From: Dehalobacter sp. CP
Lineage (GTDB): Bacteria > Bacillota_B > Desulfitobacteriia > Desulfitobacteriales > Syntrophobotulaceae
NCBI GenBank assembly: GCA_009910795.1
Contig: VMEE01000093.1
Span: forward strand, 153,759-217,758
DNA: 64,000 nucleotides
Reading direction: 5' to 3'
Shown: one piece after another, positions 35,028 through 44,646 of the stretch
How positions within the stretch are numbered: position 1 is the stretch's first letter
Layout: each line of letters starts with the position of its first letter
Program-made: the position numbers and the translations under genes
The notes under the pieces: model-generated
What the model saw: the letters and a program-made list of their open reading frames with translations, nothing else
Database searches by the model: none
What the model was told of the DNA's origin: nothing

Positions 35028-35342
35028 TTATTGCATAGGGGCCTGAAAATTTTGAGATTGCTGTTGTTGTACGGCTTGTCTTCCCTTTTCTATAGACGTC
35101 AAGTCCTTTGGACTAATCATGGATAGCAGCTGTTCTAATTCTCCGACGTGTTGTCTTTCTTCATCAGCAATATGGTGGAGAACCTTTTTTGCTCTCTCAT
35201 CATTTGTTGCCATAGCATGCGATTCATAGCCGATAATTGCTTCGTACTCCCCTGCAATATCAACCCGAAGGGCCTGGGCCAACTCCTCATTGGACATTTG
35301 CTTAGGGACATTGGCTACAAATGGATTTCCAAGTAAAGCCAT
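35028..35342 (-). CDS. Small ferritin-like (half-ferritin) protein
   Basis: Protein of 104 aa with two long helices. Glu32 in GEYEAIIGYE, Glu62 and His65 in DEERQHVGELEQLL form an ExxH half-site; a dimer would complete a di-iron centre. Positions match those of encapsulated ferritin-like proteins (EncFtn), although other short rubrerythrin-like families share the pattern. A Gln-rich tail (QQQQSQNFQAPMQ) follows and could be a targeting or flexible segment. No encapsulin shell gene is in the window. AGGAAGGAT precedes the start. Confidence 0.7.
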   Translation of the reverse strand: MALLGNPFVANVPKQMSNEELAQALRVDIAGEYEAIIGYESHAMATNDERAKKVLHHIADEERQHVGELEQLLSMISPKDLTSIEKGRQAVQQQQSQNFQAPMQ

Positions 35343-35488
35343 AAGATCATATCCTTCCTATGAAAATGAGTTTATCTTATAGTTTGCCTGTTTATGAAAG
35401 CGGTAATCAGGTATTTATTGGTAACGATTACGGCAGCCAGCAACGAAGGTGAGTAAATATAAAAAATAATAGGTTTTGGGGAGATAAG

Positions 35489-36751
35489 ATGAATGTGCAC
35501 CGGATGAAAAAAATGAAATATGGGTGGGTTTGCCTTGCGCTAATCCTTTTGCTGGTGTCAGGCTGCGCTGCGCAGCCTGAGTCTGCCACGGGTCCTGCCG
35601 GTGCTGCTGAACCATCTCCGGCAACTGAAAACACCGGCAGCCAAGGAGACACAGCGCCGGGGCTACAGGAGACCGGAGCTTCAAGTGAGAATAGTGCAGC
35701 TATCTCGGATGAAAAAAGTGACAGCATGCACAGCGGGAAGTTTTTCGCCAAGAACGGCAACATCCTGATTTATTATGCCGAGCTGCAGGACGGGATTTAT
35801 ATGGTGGATACCGTAAAGAATACAGTACGGCGACTGGTAAAGACCCACTCCGTGCATAAGCTCTACTTTGACGGCACCTATGTCTACTATGTGCCCTACT
35901 ATTATCTGGGACGGGGTATTTACCGGGTTGACCTTAAGGGAAACACAGAAAAGATCTGTACGAACTCTTCGCTGCAATTGTGGCTGACAGAAGATAAGAT
36001 CTATTTTACCGATCAGATCGGTTTTGACGATATTAACCAGACCCCGCGCGGAAATTTGTGTACGATGAATAAAGACGGCACCAACATCCAGATCTTGATC
36101 AAGAATGTCGGCAATTACTTTTCCATCCAGGACGAATGGATTTATTACACCCACATGAATAACAGGGACCTTTACCGGGCGGCCTTGGACGGGAGCCGCA
36201 GTGAATTGCTGGCCGAAGGGCGCACCTATATCACTGCTGCCGACAATGACTATCTGATTTATACGGATTACGAAGACAGTGAAACGCAGCATTTGCTGAA
36301 TAACCGGACCGGTGAAAATATTATCCTTGGACAGTTTGGAGGAGGCTCCCGTTATAACGGCCAATTCTACATTGTGACTGAAGAGCGGGGTCCGGATGGT
36401 ATTCCTTCTTCCGCAGGCTGGTCGGTCTTCCGGGTCGATCAAAAAGCAGGAAAAGCCGTGAAACTTGCTTTCCTGAAAATGGACCGGTTTGGACTCGATA
36501 GCATGAGCTATGTGTATGGTGATTGGCTCTATTTTTACACGATGGATGGCGGGCCCACCGGTCAAAGGGGGACATACCGGGTAAAATGGCCTTGCGATGA
36601 TTATGAAGCCGAGTATCTCGTCGACGGATATCTTTTTTATTTGGACGGCTATGGCTATTATATTGAGGAAGACGAAAATGCCCAGCCCCCTACTTTTGCC
36701 CGGATCAATCTGCAAATCGGGGAAGTCAGCCGCTGGCCGTTTCAGGAATAG
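35489..36751 (+). CDS. Lipoprotein with DUF5050-type beta-propeller
   Basis: Exported lipoprotein of 420 aa. The signal peptide ends in a lipobox LLLVSGC (Cys about residue 29), followed by a long Ala/Ser/Pro/Glu linker. The rest is a beta-propeller of repeated GxxxYY-DG-x-IYRVDL blades (for example DGIYMVDTVKNTVRRLV, YYYLGRGIYRVDLKGN, DGTNIQILI), the DUF5050 family. A perfect 23-base palindrome (35558-35580) encodes the lipobox, probably by chance. RBS GGGGAG is clear. Neighbouring genes are unrelated; function unknown. Confidence 0.8.
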   Translation: MNVHRMKKMKYGWVCLALILLLVSGCAAQPESATGPAGAAEPSPATENTGSQGDTAPGLQETGASSENSAAISDEKSDSMHSGKFFAKNGNILIYYAELQDGIYMVDTVKNTVRRLVKTHSVHKLYFDGTYVYYVPYYYLGRGIYRVDLKGNTEKICTNSSLQLWLTEDKIYFTDQIGFDDINQTPRGNLCTMNKDGTNIQILIKNVGNYFSIQDEWIYYTHMNNRDLYRAALDGSRSELLAEGRTYITAADNDYLIYTDYEDSETQHLLNNRTGENIILGQFGGGSRYNGQFYIVTEERGPDGIPSSAGWSVFRVDQKAGKAVKLAFLKMDRFGLDSMSYVYGDWLYFYTMDGGPTGQRGTYRVKWPCDDYEAEYLVDGYLFYLDGYGYYIEEDENAQPPTFARINLQIGEVSRWPFQE

Positions 36752-36918
36752 GCAGAACCCAATGGTAGTGTAGTCATCGCCAAGCCAAGGTGGAAGTAAA
36801 TTCATAAAAGAGTACTCGAAAGAGACTCGTCGATATCGCATGCAAAAGTCTCAATAATAGTATCATTATTGATGTTAAAAAGAAGAAGGATAACTGTTCG
36901 CTAAGGGGGAAAAACAGA

Positions 36919-38790
36919 ATGAAGGAACGCTTTGCCAATTGTATAAACGCCAATAAAAGGCGCAGGTGTTTGGGTGTCTTTGGCGTTTTCTTAGCAGCAG
37001 TTTGTCTGATCGGAGGGCTCACAGCCTGCAATCAGGCATCACCGGCGATGGAGTCGGGACAGGATAAAACGTTGGATGTTTATACGAATTCTGTTACTGG
37101 CGGCAGCCTTGTTTTTCCGGAAAGCTGGCAGGGTAAATATGTCACCGCGCCGATCCACGAATATGACGATCGAACGTTTATTCAAGTCTACAGTAAAAGT
37201 AATCACGATAAATACAAAGAATACAGACCTGACTTCGGCTTTCTGTTCAGCATTCTGCAGATCCCCGAGGATGAGCTGAGAGGCTACGGATGGGATGGCG
37301 GCGAATGGGGAACAAACATGATCCCGTTCGCTCAAAAAAAAGTAGACGGCAAAGACTGGATTTATTTTGTCCGGACCCCGACTGATAGGCAATATGATCC
37401 CGGCGATGACACCTTGAAAAACGACTATCTGCAGCTCCAAAGCGAAATTCCCCTTCTGTTGCAAAGCTTTTGTCAGAGAGGCCAACTGGAAGCATACGCA
37501 ACAGACATCAAACTTCTCAAGTACCGCAATGCCGAAGTCAAAAATACGGTGGCGATTCCGCAAAGCAACAAGGAATTGGTTGAGCGGATTTCTACCTTGT
37601 TAACCGATGCTTCTCCCACCAAGATGCAGAGTATCAACGTTGTCCCCGATGCCAAAAGTTATGTCAAGGTCATACTGTCCCCGCAAAATATCTATTACCT
37701 CTATGAGAAGGGCGGCAAGTACTATGCGGAAAAGCCCTATGTCGCCATTAGCGAACTGAAGGCCAAAGCCTATCAAGAAATTCTCCTCTCAGCCTTTGGG
37801 GTGATTCCAGCCGATCCCGACACCCTGGATAAACAACAGCTTTTGAAGCCGGTTCAGGAGATGATTGCACTTTATGAGCAAGGTACGCCGCCGGAAAATG
37901 GAAGTGAACTTAAGTTTGAACAGTACCAGCTGGAAACATTTGATCCGGTCGTGAAAACCAGCAAAGATTTTGAATTGGACGAGGGAGCACCGCCGGAATA
38001 CGAATACACGGCAACCGTTCGTTTCGGGGTGCAAAAGCAAAATGAAATGATCATGCAGCTGAACCGCATTTCCGATACATCCGCTTCCGGTGGGGCAGCG
38101 CAATGGAAAATAATCGGTGTAAGCTTTCAGGTACCTGTTGCAAAGAAAGACAGTGCCTGGTTATTTGATCTGGCAATCGCCAACCGGTTCGATTATGTTC
38201 CCGAATTTGAAGAAGGGAAGGCTCCTGCCGAAAGCCCGGATTACTTGTATTATGCCTTCATTCTTTTTGACATTAACGAATGGAAAGCGGGTCACAATTA
38301 TCTTACCAAGCAATACGTGGAGGATGTGATCACATCCCATTTTCCAGTGAAGAAAGTCATTCATCAGTCTTCAGACCGAGACTGGAATTTTGACGGCAAG
38401 GTCTATACGGTTAAGCCCGGCAGCTATAGACTCGAGCCGATCTACGGCTTACAGCAAGTCCGATCGTTCAAGCAGAACGGCAAAACGATCTATGATGTGG
38501 TCGTGGAACAATATGGCTTTGATGAATTTGCTTACGTCTCCATCTATGACTATCAGCTTCTCGCCCCGGATGACAAACAAACTTTAACCAAACCTATGCA
38601 ATATGTGCTGGAGAAAAAAGGTGAAAAGATTAAAAGCGGTAAGCTAAAGGTCTGGCAAGCAATCCGGGAAATGATCAACGAGGGCGATACGGCTAAACTT
38701 AACAAGGTCAGTACGGAGCGTTTTAAATTCTATCTCAATGAGAAGACAAATGAAATTGTTTTTCTTGAGCATGATGTCAGAGCTTATTAA
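36919..38790 (+). CDS. Large lipoprotein of unknown function
   Basis: 623-residue lipoprotein with a positively charged N-terminus, a hydrophobic helix (about residues 18-34) and lipobox GGLTAC (Cys near 37). The mature protein has no transmembrane helix and no domain I can name; the first part (FPESWQGKYVTAPIHEYDDR, FGFLFSILQIPEDELRGYG) resembles extracellular substrate- or peptidase-inhibitor-like lipoprotein domains of Firmicutes. GGGGGAAAAACAG precedes ATG 36919. Stands alone between two other single genes. Confidence 0.65.
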   Translation: MKERFANCINANKRRRCLGVFGVFLAAVCLIGGLTACNQASPAMESGQDKTLDVYTNSVTGGSLVFPESWQGKYVTAPIHEYDDRTFIQVYSKSNHDKYKEYRPDFGFLFSILQIPEDELRGYGWDGGEWGTNMIPFAQKKVDGKDWIYFVRTPTDRQYDPGDDTLKNDYLQLQSEIPLLLQSFCQRGQLEAYATDIKLLKYRNAEVKNTVAIPQSNKELVERISTLLTDASPTKMQSINVVPDAKSYVKVILSPQNIYYLYEKGGKYYAEKPYVAISELKAKAYQEILLSAFGVIPADPDTLDKQQLLKPVQEMIALYEQGTPPENGSELKFEQYQLETFDPVVKTSKDFELDEGAPPEYEYTATVRFGVQKQNEMIMQLNRISDTSASGGAAQWKIIGVSFQVPVAKKDSAWLFDLAIANRFDYVPEFEEGKAPAESPDYLYYAFILFDINEWKAGHNYLTKQYVEDVITSHFPVKKVIHQSSDRDWNFDGKVYTVKPGSYRLEPIYGLQQVRSFKQNGKTIYDVVVEQYGFDEFAYVSIYDYQLLAPDDKQTLTKPMQYVLEKKGEKIKSGKLKVWQAIREMINEGDTAKLNKVSTERFKFYLNEKTNEIVFLEHDVRAY

Positions 38791-38831
38791 AAGAAAATAA
38801 AATATTTAGCGGCTGCGATACGGGGAACGGT

Positions 38832-39284
38832 CTAGATGGGTACGCAAATCTCGCACAGGTGATTGTCAATCATGGCAGGTATGTATCTTTCAAGGATAGG
38901 TCTGGAAACGTCCGGCTGCTGGCCTTTGGCTGATAGCTCGGAAAAGATTTCACTCCACGCTTCCTGAACTGCTTCGGCGGTGTGAGCAACCGTAAAAACG
39001 GCGTATCTACCGCCGGGCAGTTTCGCTTCGTTTACACCAGCATCCGTTATTGTATAGTCATCGGCGACAACAATGCAGACATCATAACGGCAACTTTCAG
39101 ACGGTGTTGTTTCGGGATTATCCCGTGAAATTCCCAAAATGATTGCAGATTTTGTAAACAGACCATTGGCCTTGACCCATACCTTGAATTTCTCCATAAG
39201 CGTATAATTCTGTACACCATAGGGGCCAACCCGCCGCATATATGCTATGCGGTTTGCCGGCATTTCTTGAAGCTGATAAGCCAT
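38832..39284 (-). CDS. GyrI-like small-molecule-binding protein
   Basis: Protein of 150 aa with the GyrI/AraC-effector domain: RIAYMRRVGPYG, FSW-like SEIFSELSAKGQQ, PGGRYAVFTVAH and FERY-like RPILERYIPA. Such domains bind small molecules or inhibit DNA gyrase. No DNA-binding domain is attached. ATG 39284 is chosen, because AGGAGTGG precedes it; the ORF upstream extension lacks support. It lies against the serpin relic on the other strand. Confidence 0.88.
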   Translation of the reverse strand: MAYQLQEMPANRIAYMRRVGPYGVQNYTLMEKFKVWVKANGLFTKSAIILGISRDNPETTPSESCRYDVCIVVADDYTITDAGVNEAKLPGGRYAVFTVAHTAEAVQEAWSEIFSELSAKGQQPDVSRPILERYIPAMIDNHLCEICVPI

Positions 39285-39334
39285 TGTCACCACTCCTTTT
39301 TCATTAACATATTTGAACGGTAACATGCTTTAAA

Positions 39335-39932
39335 ATGTATTTCAACAACTCTTTTTATTATGTTTTTCGAGAGTTTCATGCGGCAGACGGCACGACGGAC
39401 GAGATGATGATGAGCAGAACGGGGAAGGTGGGATACGGCCAGGGAGAAAATTTTCACGCTGTCCGGCTTCCGTACGGAAAAGGCAAAGCAGCAATGTACT
39501 GCATTTTGCCGGGCGAAGACGAAACCCTCCGGGATTTTATCGCGTCACTGAACGCCAGTAAGTGGAAAGCAATAAAAGAAAGCATCTCAGAACGGGATAA
39601 TGTGCTGGTGCAGCTGCCGCGTTTTAAACTGGAATACGAATCAAAAATTTAAACGACAGCCTGACCGCTTTGGGGATGGGCGAAGCCTTTACGGAGAAAG
39701 CTGACTTTTCCGGTATCCAAAGTGACATTTGTATCAGCCGGGTACTTCATAAAGCGGTCATCGAGGTCAACGAAGAGGGCAGTGAAGCCGCCGCAGCGAC
39801 TGCTGTGGAAATGACGAAGGGTTTAGCGAACCTTTGGCTTTCATCGCCGACCGGCCATTTCTGTTCATCATTGCGGATGATGAAACGGGGACGATTCTAT
39901 TTATGGGCAAGGTGCATGAAGTGAAAATATAA
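39335..39932 (+). pseudogene. Serpin (protease inhibitor I4) pseudogene
   Basis: Three reading frames together give the C-terminal half of a serpin. Frame 1 (39335-39652): FREFHAADGTTDEMMMSRTG, AVRLPYGKGKAAMYCILPGE. Frame 2 from about 39650: [20 protein letters not shown] and the reactive-loop hinge [14 protein letters not shown]. Frame 3 from about 39825: [29 protein letters not shown] then TAA at 39930. Two frameshifts break the frame and the N-terminal two thirds are missing. Functional serpins inhibit serine proteases by a hinge-loop trap; this copy cannot. Confidence 0.88.
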
Positions 39933-40059
39933 TAGCCCTAAGAAAAATATTCTCAAAACCAAAGAAAAAAGAAATAACTATAAATAATGGTATAATTATG
40001 AATATTACTACCAAATGGAATAAGTGATTGGCTTCTATCATATTTACGGAGGAATCATC

Positions 40060-40461
40060 ATGCTCTATGAAATCCATTTAAAAACGAATAAAAAGGAAGA
40101 AATGTTGGATATTACGGCTCAGATTGAAAAATATCTGGTGCAGGAAAACATCCAGGAAGGGATTGCCGTTGTCTTTTCGGTCCATACCACAGCAGGGATC
40201 ACGATTAATGAAAACGCTGACCCGGATGTACAAGCGGACTTCTTGCGCAGGCTGGATAAGATCTACCCGCAGCATGATCCTGAAGACAGGCATTATGAAG
40301 GGAACTCTGCCGCCCATCTAAAAAGCAGTACGGTAGGCCCCTCCCAAACCGTGATGATTCAAAATGGCAAGCTCCTCCTTGGCCGATGGCAGGGAATCTA
40401 CTTTTGTGAATTTGATGGTCCCAGAGAACGGACTTTTTTGGTAAAGATTCTTCCGGGGTAA
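40060..40461 (+). CDS. YjbQ/UPF0047 family protein
   Basis: Soluble protein of 133 aa. Family hallmarks: [38 protein letters not shown] and [18 protein letters not shown], with the conserved His residues of the metal site. Some members have weak thiamin phosphate synthase activity. ATG 40060 is used because CGGAGGAAT (40047-40055) precedes it. Confidence 0.92.
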   Translation: MLYEIHLKTNKKEEMLDITAQIEKYLVQENIQEGIAVVFSVHTTAGITINENADPDVQADFLRRLDKIYPQHDPEDRHYEGNSAAHLKSSTVGPSQTVMIQNGKLLLGRWQGIYFCEFDGPRERTFLVKILPG

Positions 40462-40527
40462 AGCAAGAGCCTTATTGAATTCACAATCAATGAGCGGTTA
40501 GGATCAAATCGTTAAGGGGGTAGGATA

Positions 40528-41256
40528 ATGGAATTCAACAGCCTTAACCAGTACATACGCTATATTGAATTAGACAGGGAGCGTGTCCCCTCCTTTGCGG
40601 AATACCCCTTTCATTTACCTGCCATCAAGAACTTAGACAGGTTGTCTTTTCACCCCAAAGTAACGTTCATCGTCGGGGAAAATGGTTCGGGGAAATCAAC
40701 TATTTTAGAATCAATCGCGGTTGCGTTTGGTTTTAATGCGGAAGGCGGGACAAAGAATTTCAATTTTACTTCCAGAGCGACGCATTCAGACTTGAATCAA
40801 TATATCAAAATTATCAAAGGAGCCAAAAGGCCCAGAGATGGTTTCTTCTTCAGAGCAGAGAGCTTTTATAATTTTGCCTCCAATGTTGAAGATTTAATGT
40901 TGGAAGGGGCTTATGGCGGAAGATCGCTGCATGAACAGTCGCATGGCGAGTCATTTTTTGCGGTTTTTCAGAATCGGTTTTGCCGGGAGAGTATCTTTAT
41001 TCTGGATGAACCGGAGGCGGCGTTATCTCCTTCACGGCAAATGTCGATGCTGACAAGGATGCATGAATTGATCAACGAAGGGTCTCAGTTTATCATTGCC
41101 ACGCATTCCCCGATCATCATGGCCTACCCGGATGCCTTGATCTATCAGATTCGTGACGGATTTGAGCAGGTACGCTATGAAGAGACGGAGCACTATCAAA
41201 TCACGCGTTCTTTCTTGAATAACACGAAAAAAATGCTGGATATTTTATTGGAATAA
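40528..41256 (+). CDS. AAA family ATPase (ABC/SMC-like)
   Basis: Soluble ATPase of 242 aa. Walker A GENGSGKST at residues 50-58, a long insertion (FNFTSRATHSDLNQYIKII), the signature region with SHGESFFAVFQNRF, Walker B FILDEPEAALSP at about 150-161 and a switch His in FIIATHSPIIM. These are typical of single-domain ABC-type/RecF-like ATPases often found with anti-phage or DNA repair genes. No partner gene is adjacent. Role unknown. Confidence 0.85.
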   Translation: MEFNSLNQYIRYIELDRERVPSFAEYPFHLPAIKNLDRLSFHPKVTFIVGENGSGKSTILESIAVAFGFNAEGGTKNFNFTSRATHSDLNQYIKIIKGAKRPRDGFFFRAESFYNFASNVEDLMLEGAYGGRSLHEQSHGESFFAVFQNRFCRESIFILDEPEAALSPSRQMSMLTRMHELINEGSQFIIATHSPIIMAYPDALIYQIRDGFEQVRYEETEHYQITRSFLNNTKKMLDILLE

Positions 41257-41344
41257 ATGGAGATCGTTTTCTGGTACCAATTCAATCCGGCGGAAAAAGG
41301 GATTTGCGTTACTTCCTCCTAACGTTGAGTTAGACTCGCGAGCC

Positions 41345-41406
41345 AAAAAAAGCCCCTCCTTGTAATAAACAGTTTTTGTTATTTAAACTGTCTACACAAG
41401 GGGAGC
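41345..41406 (-). terminator. Terminator of the 55-residue membrane protein gene
   Basis: Read on the minus strand: a nested hairpin formed by 41352-41365 and 41394-41406, with an inner ACAGTTT/AAACTGT stem, followed by seven T (41345-41351). Confidence 0.7.
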
Positions 41407-41445
41407 ATATCAGTTTGATCGGTGTTCTGCTTATTTTTGTCTTTA

Positions 41446-41613
41446 TTATTCCTGTTTTGGTTTAATGTTCTCAGCGATTACTTTTACTGTTTCTGCGAGT
41501 GATTGATGGGCTTTCGATAATTTCCAAATTGCGATGATTGTAAAAACATAACTGACAATAATTCCAATCATGAAAATAAAATACAAGCCAAGAGCAGCAC
41601 CCGAAAATTCCAT
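41446..41613 (-). CDS. Small single-TM protein (55 aa)
   Basis: Minus-strand ORF from ATG 41613 to TAA 41446. It has a single hydrophobic helix (about residues 8-32: YFIFMIGIIVSYVFTIIAIW) and a Lys-rich C-terminal tail (KLSKAHQSLAETVKVIAENI). GGGGGTG lies eight bases before the start. A terminator follows directly. The combination of good RBS, TM helix and terminator supports a real gene. Function unknown. Confidence 0.7.
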   Translation of the reverse strand: MEFSGAALGLYFIFMIGIIVSYVFTIIAIWKLSKAHQSLAETVKVIAENIKPKQE

Positions 41614-41846
41614 AATAACACCCCCTATTATTTATTTATCAATCAATAGTTAAATAATTCTTTCTATAAATGGAATATCCTTCAAAAAAACAAAAAAATC
41701 TCGGGTAAGATGGATACGATTCTAAATCTGGGGTTAAACGACTACTTGGGTATTCGAAGAGACTGCCGATTATCTGTGGTATGATTGATGATTTTATTAT
41801 ACAAATAAATGGAAATTCGAGATTTCTATCAATGAAAGGGTAAACG

Positions 41847-42539
41847 ATGAGTGGCATAGAACAAGAGATACAGCGCCGGCTATTCGAACTGCAGGATTTG
41901 AAATACAAAGAGTTTGCGTGCAAACTTATGCCTACAGTGAACCCGGAAACCGTGATCGGCGTCCGCACACCGGATCTGCGGAAGCTCGCCCGGGAATTTG
42001 CCAAAACGCCGGAGGCTTCGGAGTTTCTCCAAATCCTGCCGCACGCCTATTATGAAGAAAATAATCTGCACGGTTTCCTGATTGAAACGATCAAGGATTA
42101 TGAGACCGCAGCTCGCGCCGTTGACGCCTTTCTGCCGTACATCGACAACTGGGCAACCTGTGATCTGATTTCACCGAAGATATTTAAAAAGCATTTACCA
42201 GAGCTCTACGCAAAAATCAAAGTCTGGCTGATATCCAACCGGACCTATACAGTGCGTTTCGGGATGGGAATGCTGATGAGCTTCTATCTCGATGACGATT
42301 TCCGGCCGGAGATGCTTGATCTGGTGGCGGGTATCCGGTCGGAGGAATATTATGTCAACATGATGATTGCCTGGTATTTCGCAACAGCATTGGCTAAACA
42401 GTACGAAGCGGCTTTACCGTACATTCAGGAACAGCGTCTGGAGAAGTGGACGCATAACAAAGCGATCCAGAAAGCGATTGAGAGCTACCGGATCAGCGAC
42501 AAAGCAAAGGCGTACCTGCGAACGCTGAAAATAAAATAA
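41847..42539 (+). CDS. DNA alkylation repair enzyme (AlkD-like)
   Basis: Protein of 230 aa built of HEAT-like helical repeats. Typical blocks: VIGVRTPDLRKLAREF, YEENNLHGFLI, DNWATCDLISPKIFKK (with the catalytic-region Trp and Asp) and WYFATALAKQYEAALPYI. AlkD-type glycosylases remove bulky or positively charged N-alkyl bases from DNA. RBS GAAAGG is before ATG 41847. Confidence 0.9.
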   Translation: MSGIEQEIQRRLFELQDLKYKEFACKLMPTVNPETVIGVRTPDLRKLAREFAKTPEASEFLQILPHAYYEENNLHGFLIETIKDYETAARAVDAFLPYIDNWATCDLISPKIFKKHLPELYAKIKVWLISNRTYTVRFGMGMLMSFYLDDDFRPEMLDLVAGIRSEEYYVNMMIAWYFATALAKQYEAALPYIQEQRLEKWTHNKAIQKAIESYRISDKAKAYLRTLKIK

Positions 42540-42543
42540 CGGG

Positions 42544-42990
42544 TTAAATCTCAAATGTACCGTATTTTTTAAGGATGAAAGATATAATAACGCCAAAAAT
42601 CGTTAAAATGATTAGCGCAAACAGATTGGTGAGAGGTTCCAATTGTATTTGAGGGGCAATATTCAATAAGGGCATAAACAATCCCATCGAAGCAAACCCA
42701 ACGGCGTTGCTCACGATGATGCCTTTTAAAATGGCAAAATCCTTACCGGTCATTTTCATGACGATAACTAATATTATGGTTGTGCCAATACCCAAGGCCA
42801 TTGTTCCGACTATTCCTAAAAATATCCCGATGGGTGAATTAACTTCACTCCAATTTAGAAAAACATCTGCGGCTATATTCCATGGAGATGTCATCGGAAT
42901 TCCCAAAGCGATAATTATATAGGATAAGACGTCCATGATCATTGTGCCAATAATACCTGCAATGGTAGCAGCTCCAATAGAGTCTTTCAT
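42544..42990 (-). CDS. Four-TM membrane protein
   Basis: Protein of 148 aa with four predicted helices at about residues 6-28, 50-75, 85-108 and 120-140. It is strongly hydrophobic, with no recognised domain. It is convergent with the alkylation repair gene, from which it is separated by four bases. GGGGGTATCC precedes the start. Unknown function. Confidence 0.6.
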   Translation of the reverse strand: MKDSIGAATIAGIIGTMIMDVLSYIIIALGIPMTSPWNIAADVFLNWSEVNSPIGIFLGIVGTMALGIGTTIILVIVMKMTGKDFAILKGIIVSNAVGFASMGLFMPLLNIAPQIQLEPLTNLFALIILTIFGVIISFILKKYGTFEI

Positions 42991-43155
42991 TTTTGGATAC
43001 CCCCATAGTATTAAAATTTGTTATTAATGTTTCTCTGTTTAAATGCTTTTTATGTATAAGGTAGACATCGTTATTCCATGATTGGGGGCTCTGGCGTCAA
43101 CTCTTTTTATCCGGGCCTACAACTTGTTCTCCAATTTTAAAAAGGAAAAACGACA

Positions 43156-43717
43156 ATGATAATAAGTGTAAGCAGGCGAACAGATATCCCGGCATATTAT
43201 GCAAAATGGTTTTATAATCGCCTAAAGGAAAAGTCTGTTCTTGTCCGTAACCCGATGAATATTCATCACATCAGTAAAATTGACCTTTCGCCGGATGTCG
43301 TTGACGGTATTGTTTTCTGGACGAAAAATCCGGCGCCGATGCTTGAACGGTTGGACGAGCTGAGAGCCTACACCTATTATTTTCAGTTTACCCTTAATGC
43401 CTACGGAAAAGATATTGAACCGAATGTACCGTCAAAAAATGATATTGTGATTCCAACATTTCAAGAACTGTCTAGAAGAATTGGCAAGGACAAGGTGATT
43501 TGGCGGTACGACCCGATTCTGTTCAATGCGGATTATACAACGGCGTATCATCTTAAGTTTTTTAAGTCGCTTGCAGCAAAGCTCGCCGGTTACACAGAAA
43601 AATGATGCTGCGCATAATCCGGAATCTCCATTGCTGTTTGGCAGTGTCGGCGAAAATGATGTGGTAAAGACCCGTGATCTTAAATCGTGCCGCAATTGTC
43701 AGTCCGAATTGTTTTAG
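43156..43717 (+). pseudogene. DUF1848 pseudogene with internal deletion
   Basis: The first 149 codons (43156-43605) encode a normal DUF1848 N-terminus (MIISVSRRTDIPAYYAKWFY, GIVFWTKNPAPMLERL, IWRYDPIL). It then stops. The following bases in another frame encode HNPESPLLFGSVGENDVVKT R, the C-terminal end of the same family, up to TAG at 43715-43717. About 130 residues, including most of the family's Cys cluster, are missing. A deletion with frameshift has inactivated the gene. Confidence 0.85.
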
Positions 43718-43941
43718 GAGCGATTGGGAAAAGTCCATACCTTAGAGTTTTATTGCAAATTATTGTAAAAAAGAAAAGGAAATAGAAAAATAAAAGAGAA
43801 TTAAACAAAATTGGGTATTTTAGCCAAGTGGAAATTCCCGAATAAATGTTCGGAAATTCCATAGTTATACGTAATAGGATGCAATAGCCGTACATCCATG
43901 TGCGAATAGTAGTAGAAGATTTTCGCTGGGGGTTAGTTAAT

Positions 43942-44562
43942 ATGATAAGGATAACTGAAAATCAAATTGAACCAGTTGCTAAGCTTCTGACAGAGTGTTT
44001 TATTGATGACCCCTTAACTGTATTACAGATAAAAGGAATAATTTATCAGGAAGAATTTCTTACAAAGCTCTTCCAGATTCAATTAGGTGTTTTTGTAAAA
44101 ACAAGAGATGTTTACTCGTTAGATGATAAGTCTAATTCAGTAATAATAGGCTATGAAAAAAAGAAATTAAAAATGTTAAAGCAAATTATACTTAGTATAC
44201 AGGCAACACAAAAAATAAGGAAACAAGTTAGTAAAGAGGATTTTGAATTATACGCAAATAACGTCAGATCAGTTTCAAAAGCTATTAATTTAAACTGGCA
44301 TAAACAATTTATTAAAAAGAACTATTATCATATAAATGTTGTTGCTGTTGCCCATGAAGAACGGGGTAAAGGCAAATTAAGGGCATTGATTACCCCAATT
44401 GTTGAGAATTGCCAAGAAAAAGGTATTCCAATTATCTTAGAAACAGATAATTCCAATCATATTCCAATGTACGAACATATGGGATTTCAACTAATTAAAA
44501 CTATGGAAGATAGCCGTATCGGACTAAATCAATATTGTTTTATCAAATATTCTAATACTTAA
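43942..44562 (+). CDS. GNAT-family N-acetyltransferase
   Basis: Protein of 206 aa with the GNAT acetyl-CoA region VVAVAHEERGKGKLRALITP (the R/Q-x-x-G-x-G/A loop; here RGKGKL) and the C-terminal ETDNSNHIPMYEHMGFQLIK motif. The base composition is AT-rich compared with its neighbours, which suggests recent acquisition. ATG 43942 is chosen because GGGGG (43928-43932) precedes it. The substrate is unknown. Confidence 0.85.
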   Translation: MIRITENQIEPVAKLLTECFIDDPLTVLQIKGIIYQEEFLTKLFQIQLGVFVKTRDVYSLDDKSNSVIIGYEKKKLKMLKQIILSIQATQKIRKQVSKEDFELYANNVRSVSKAINLNWHKQFIKKNYYHINVVAVAHEERGKGKLRALITPIVENCQEKGIPIILETDNSNHIPMYEHMGFQLIKTMEDSRIGLNQYCFIKYSNT

Positions 44563-44646
44563 AGATTTCTGGGAGACGCCGTCCATGGCGTCTTAGGCTG
44601 TATTACCAAAATCTGAGATATATGAATGTAATGCAAAGAAATTTAT

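Noticed and set aside
35558..35580. Perfect 23-base palindrome TCAGGCTGCGC-T-GCGCAGCCTGA
   Set aside because: It lies in the lipobox coding sequence of the lipoprotein gene; most likely a coincidence of codons for SGCAAQPE, with no regulatory context.
43828..43860. Direct copies of GGAAATTCC with near-palindromic character
   Set aside because: Short and AT-rich in an AT-rich intergenic stretch; no link to a regulator.
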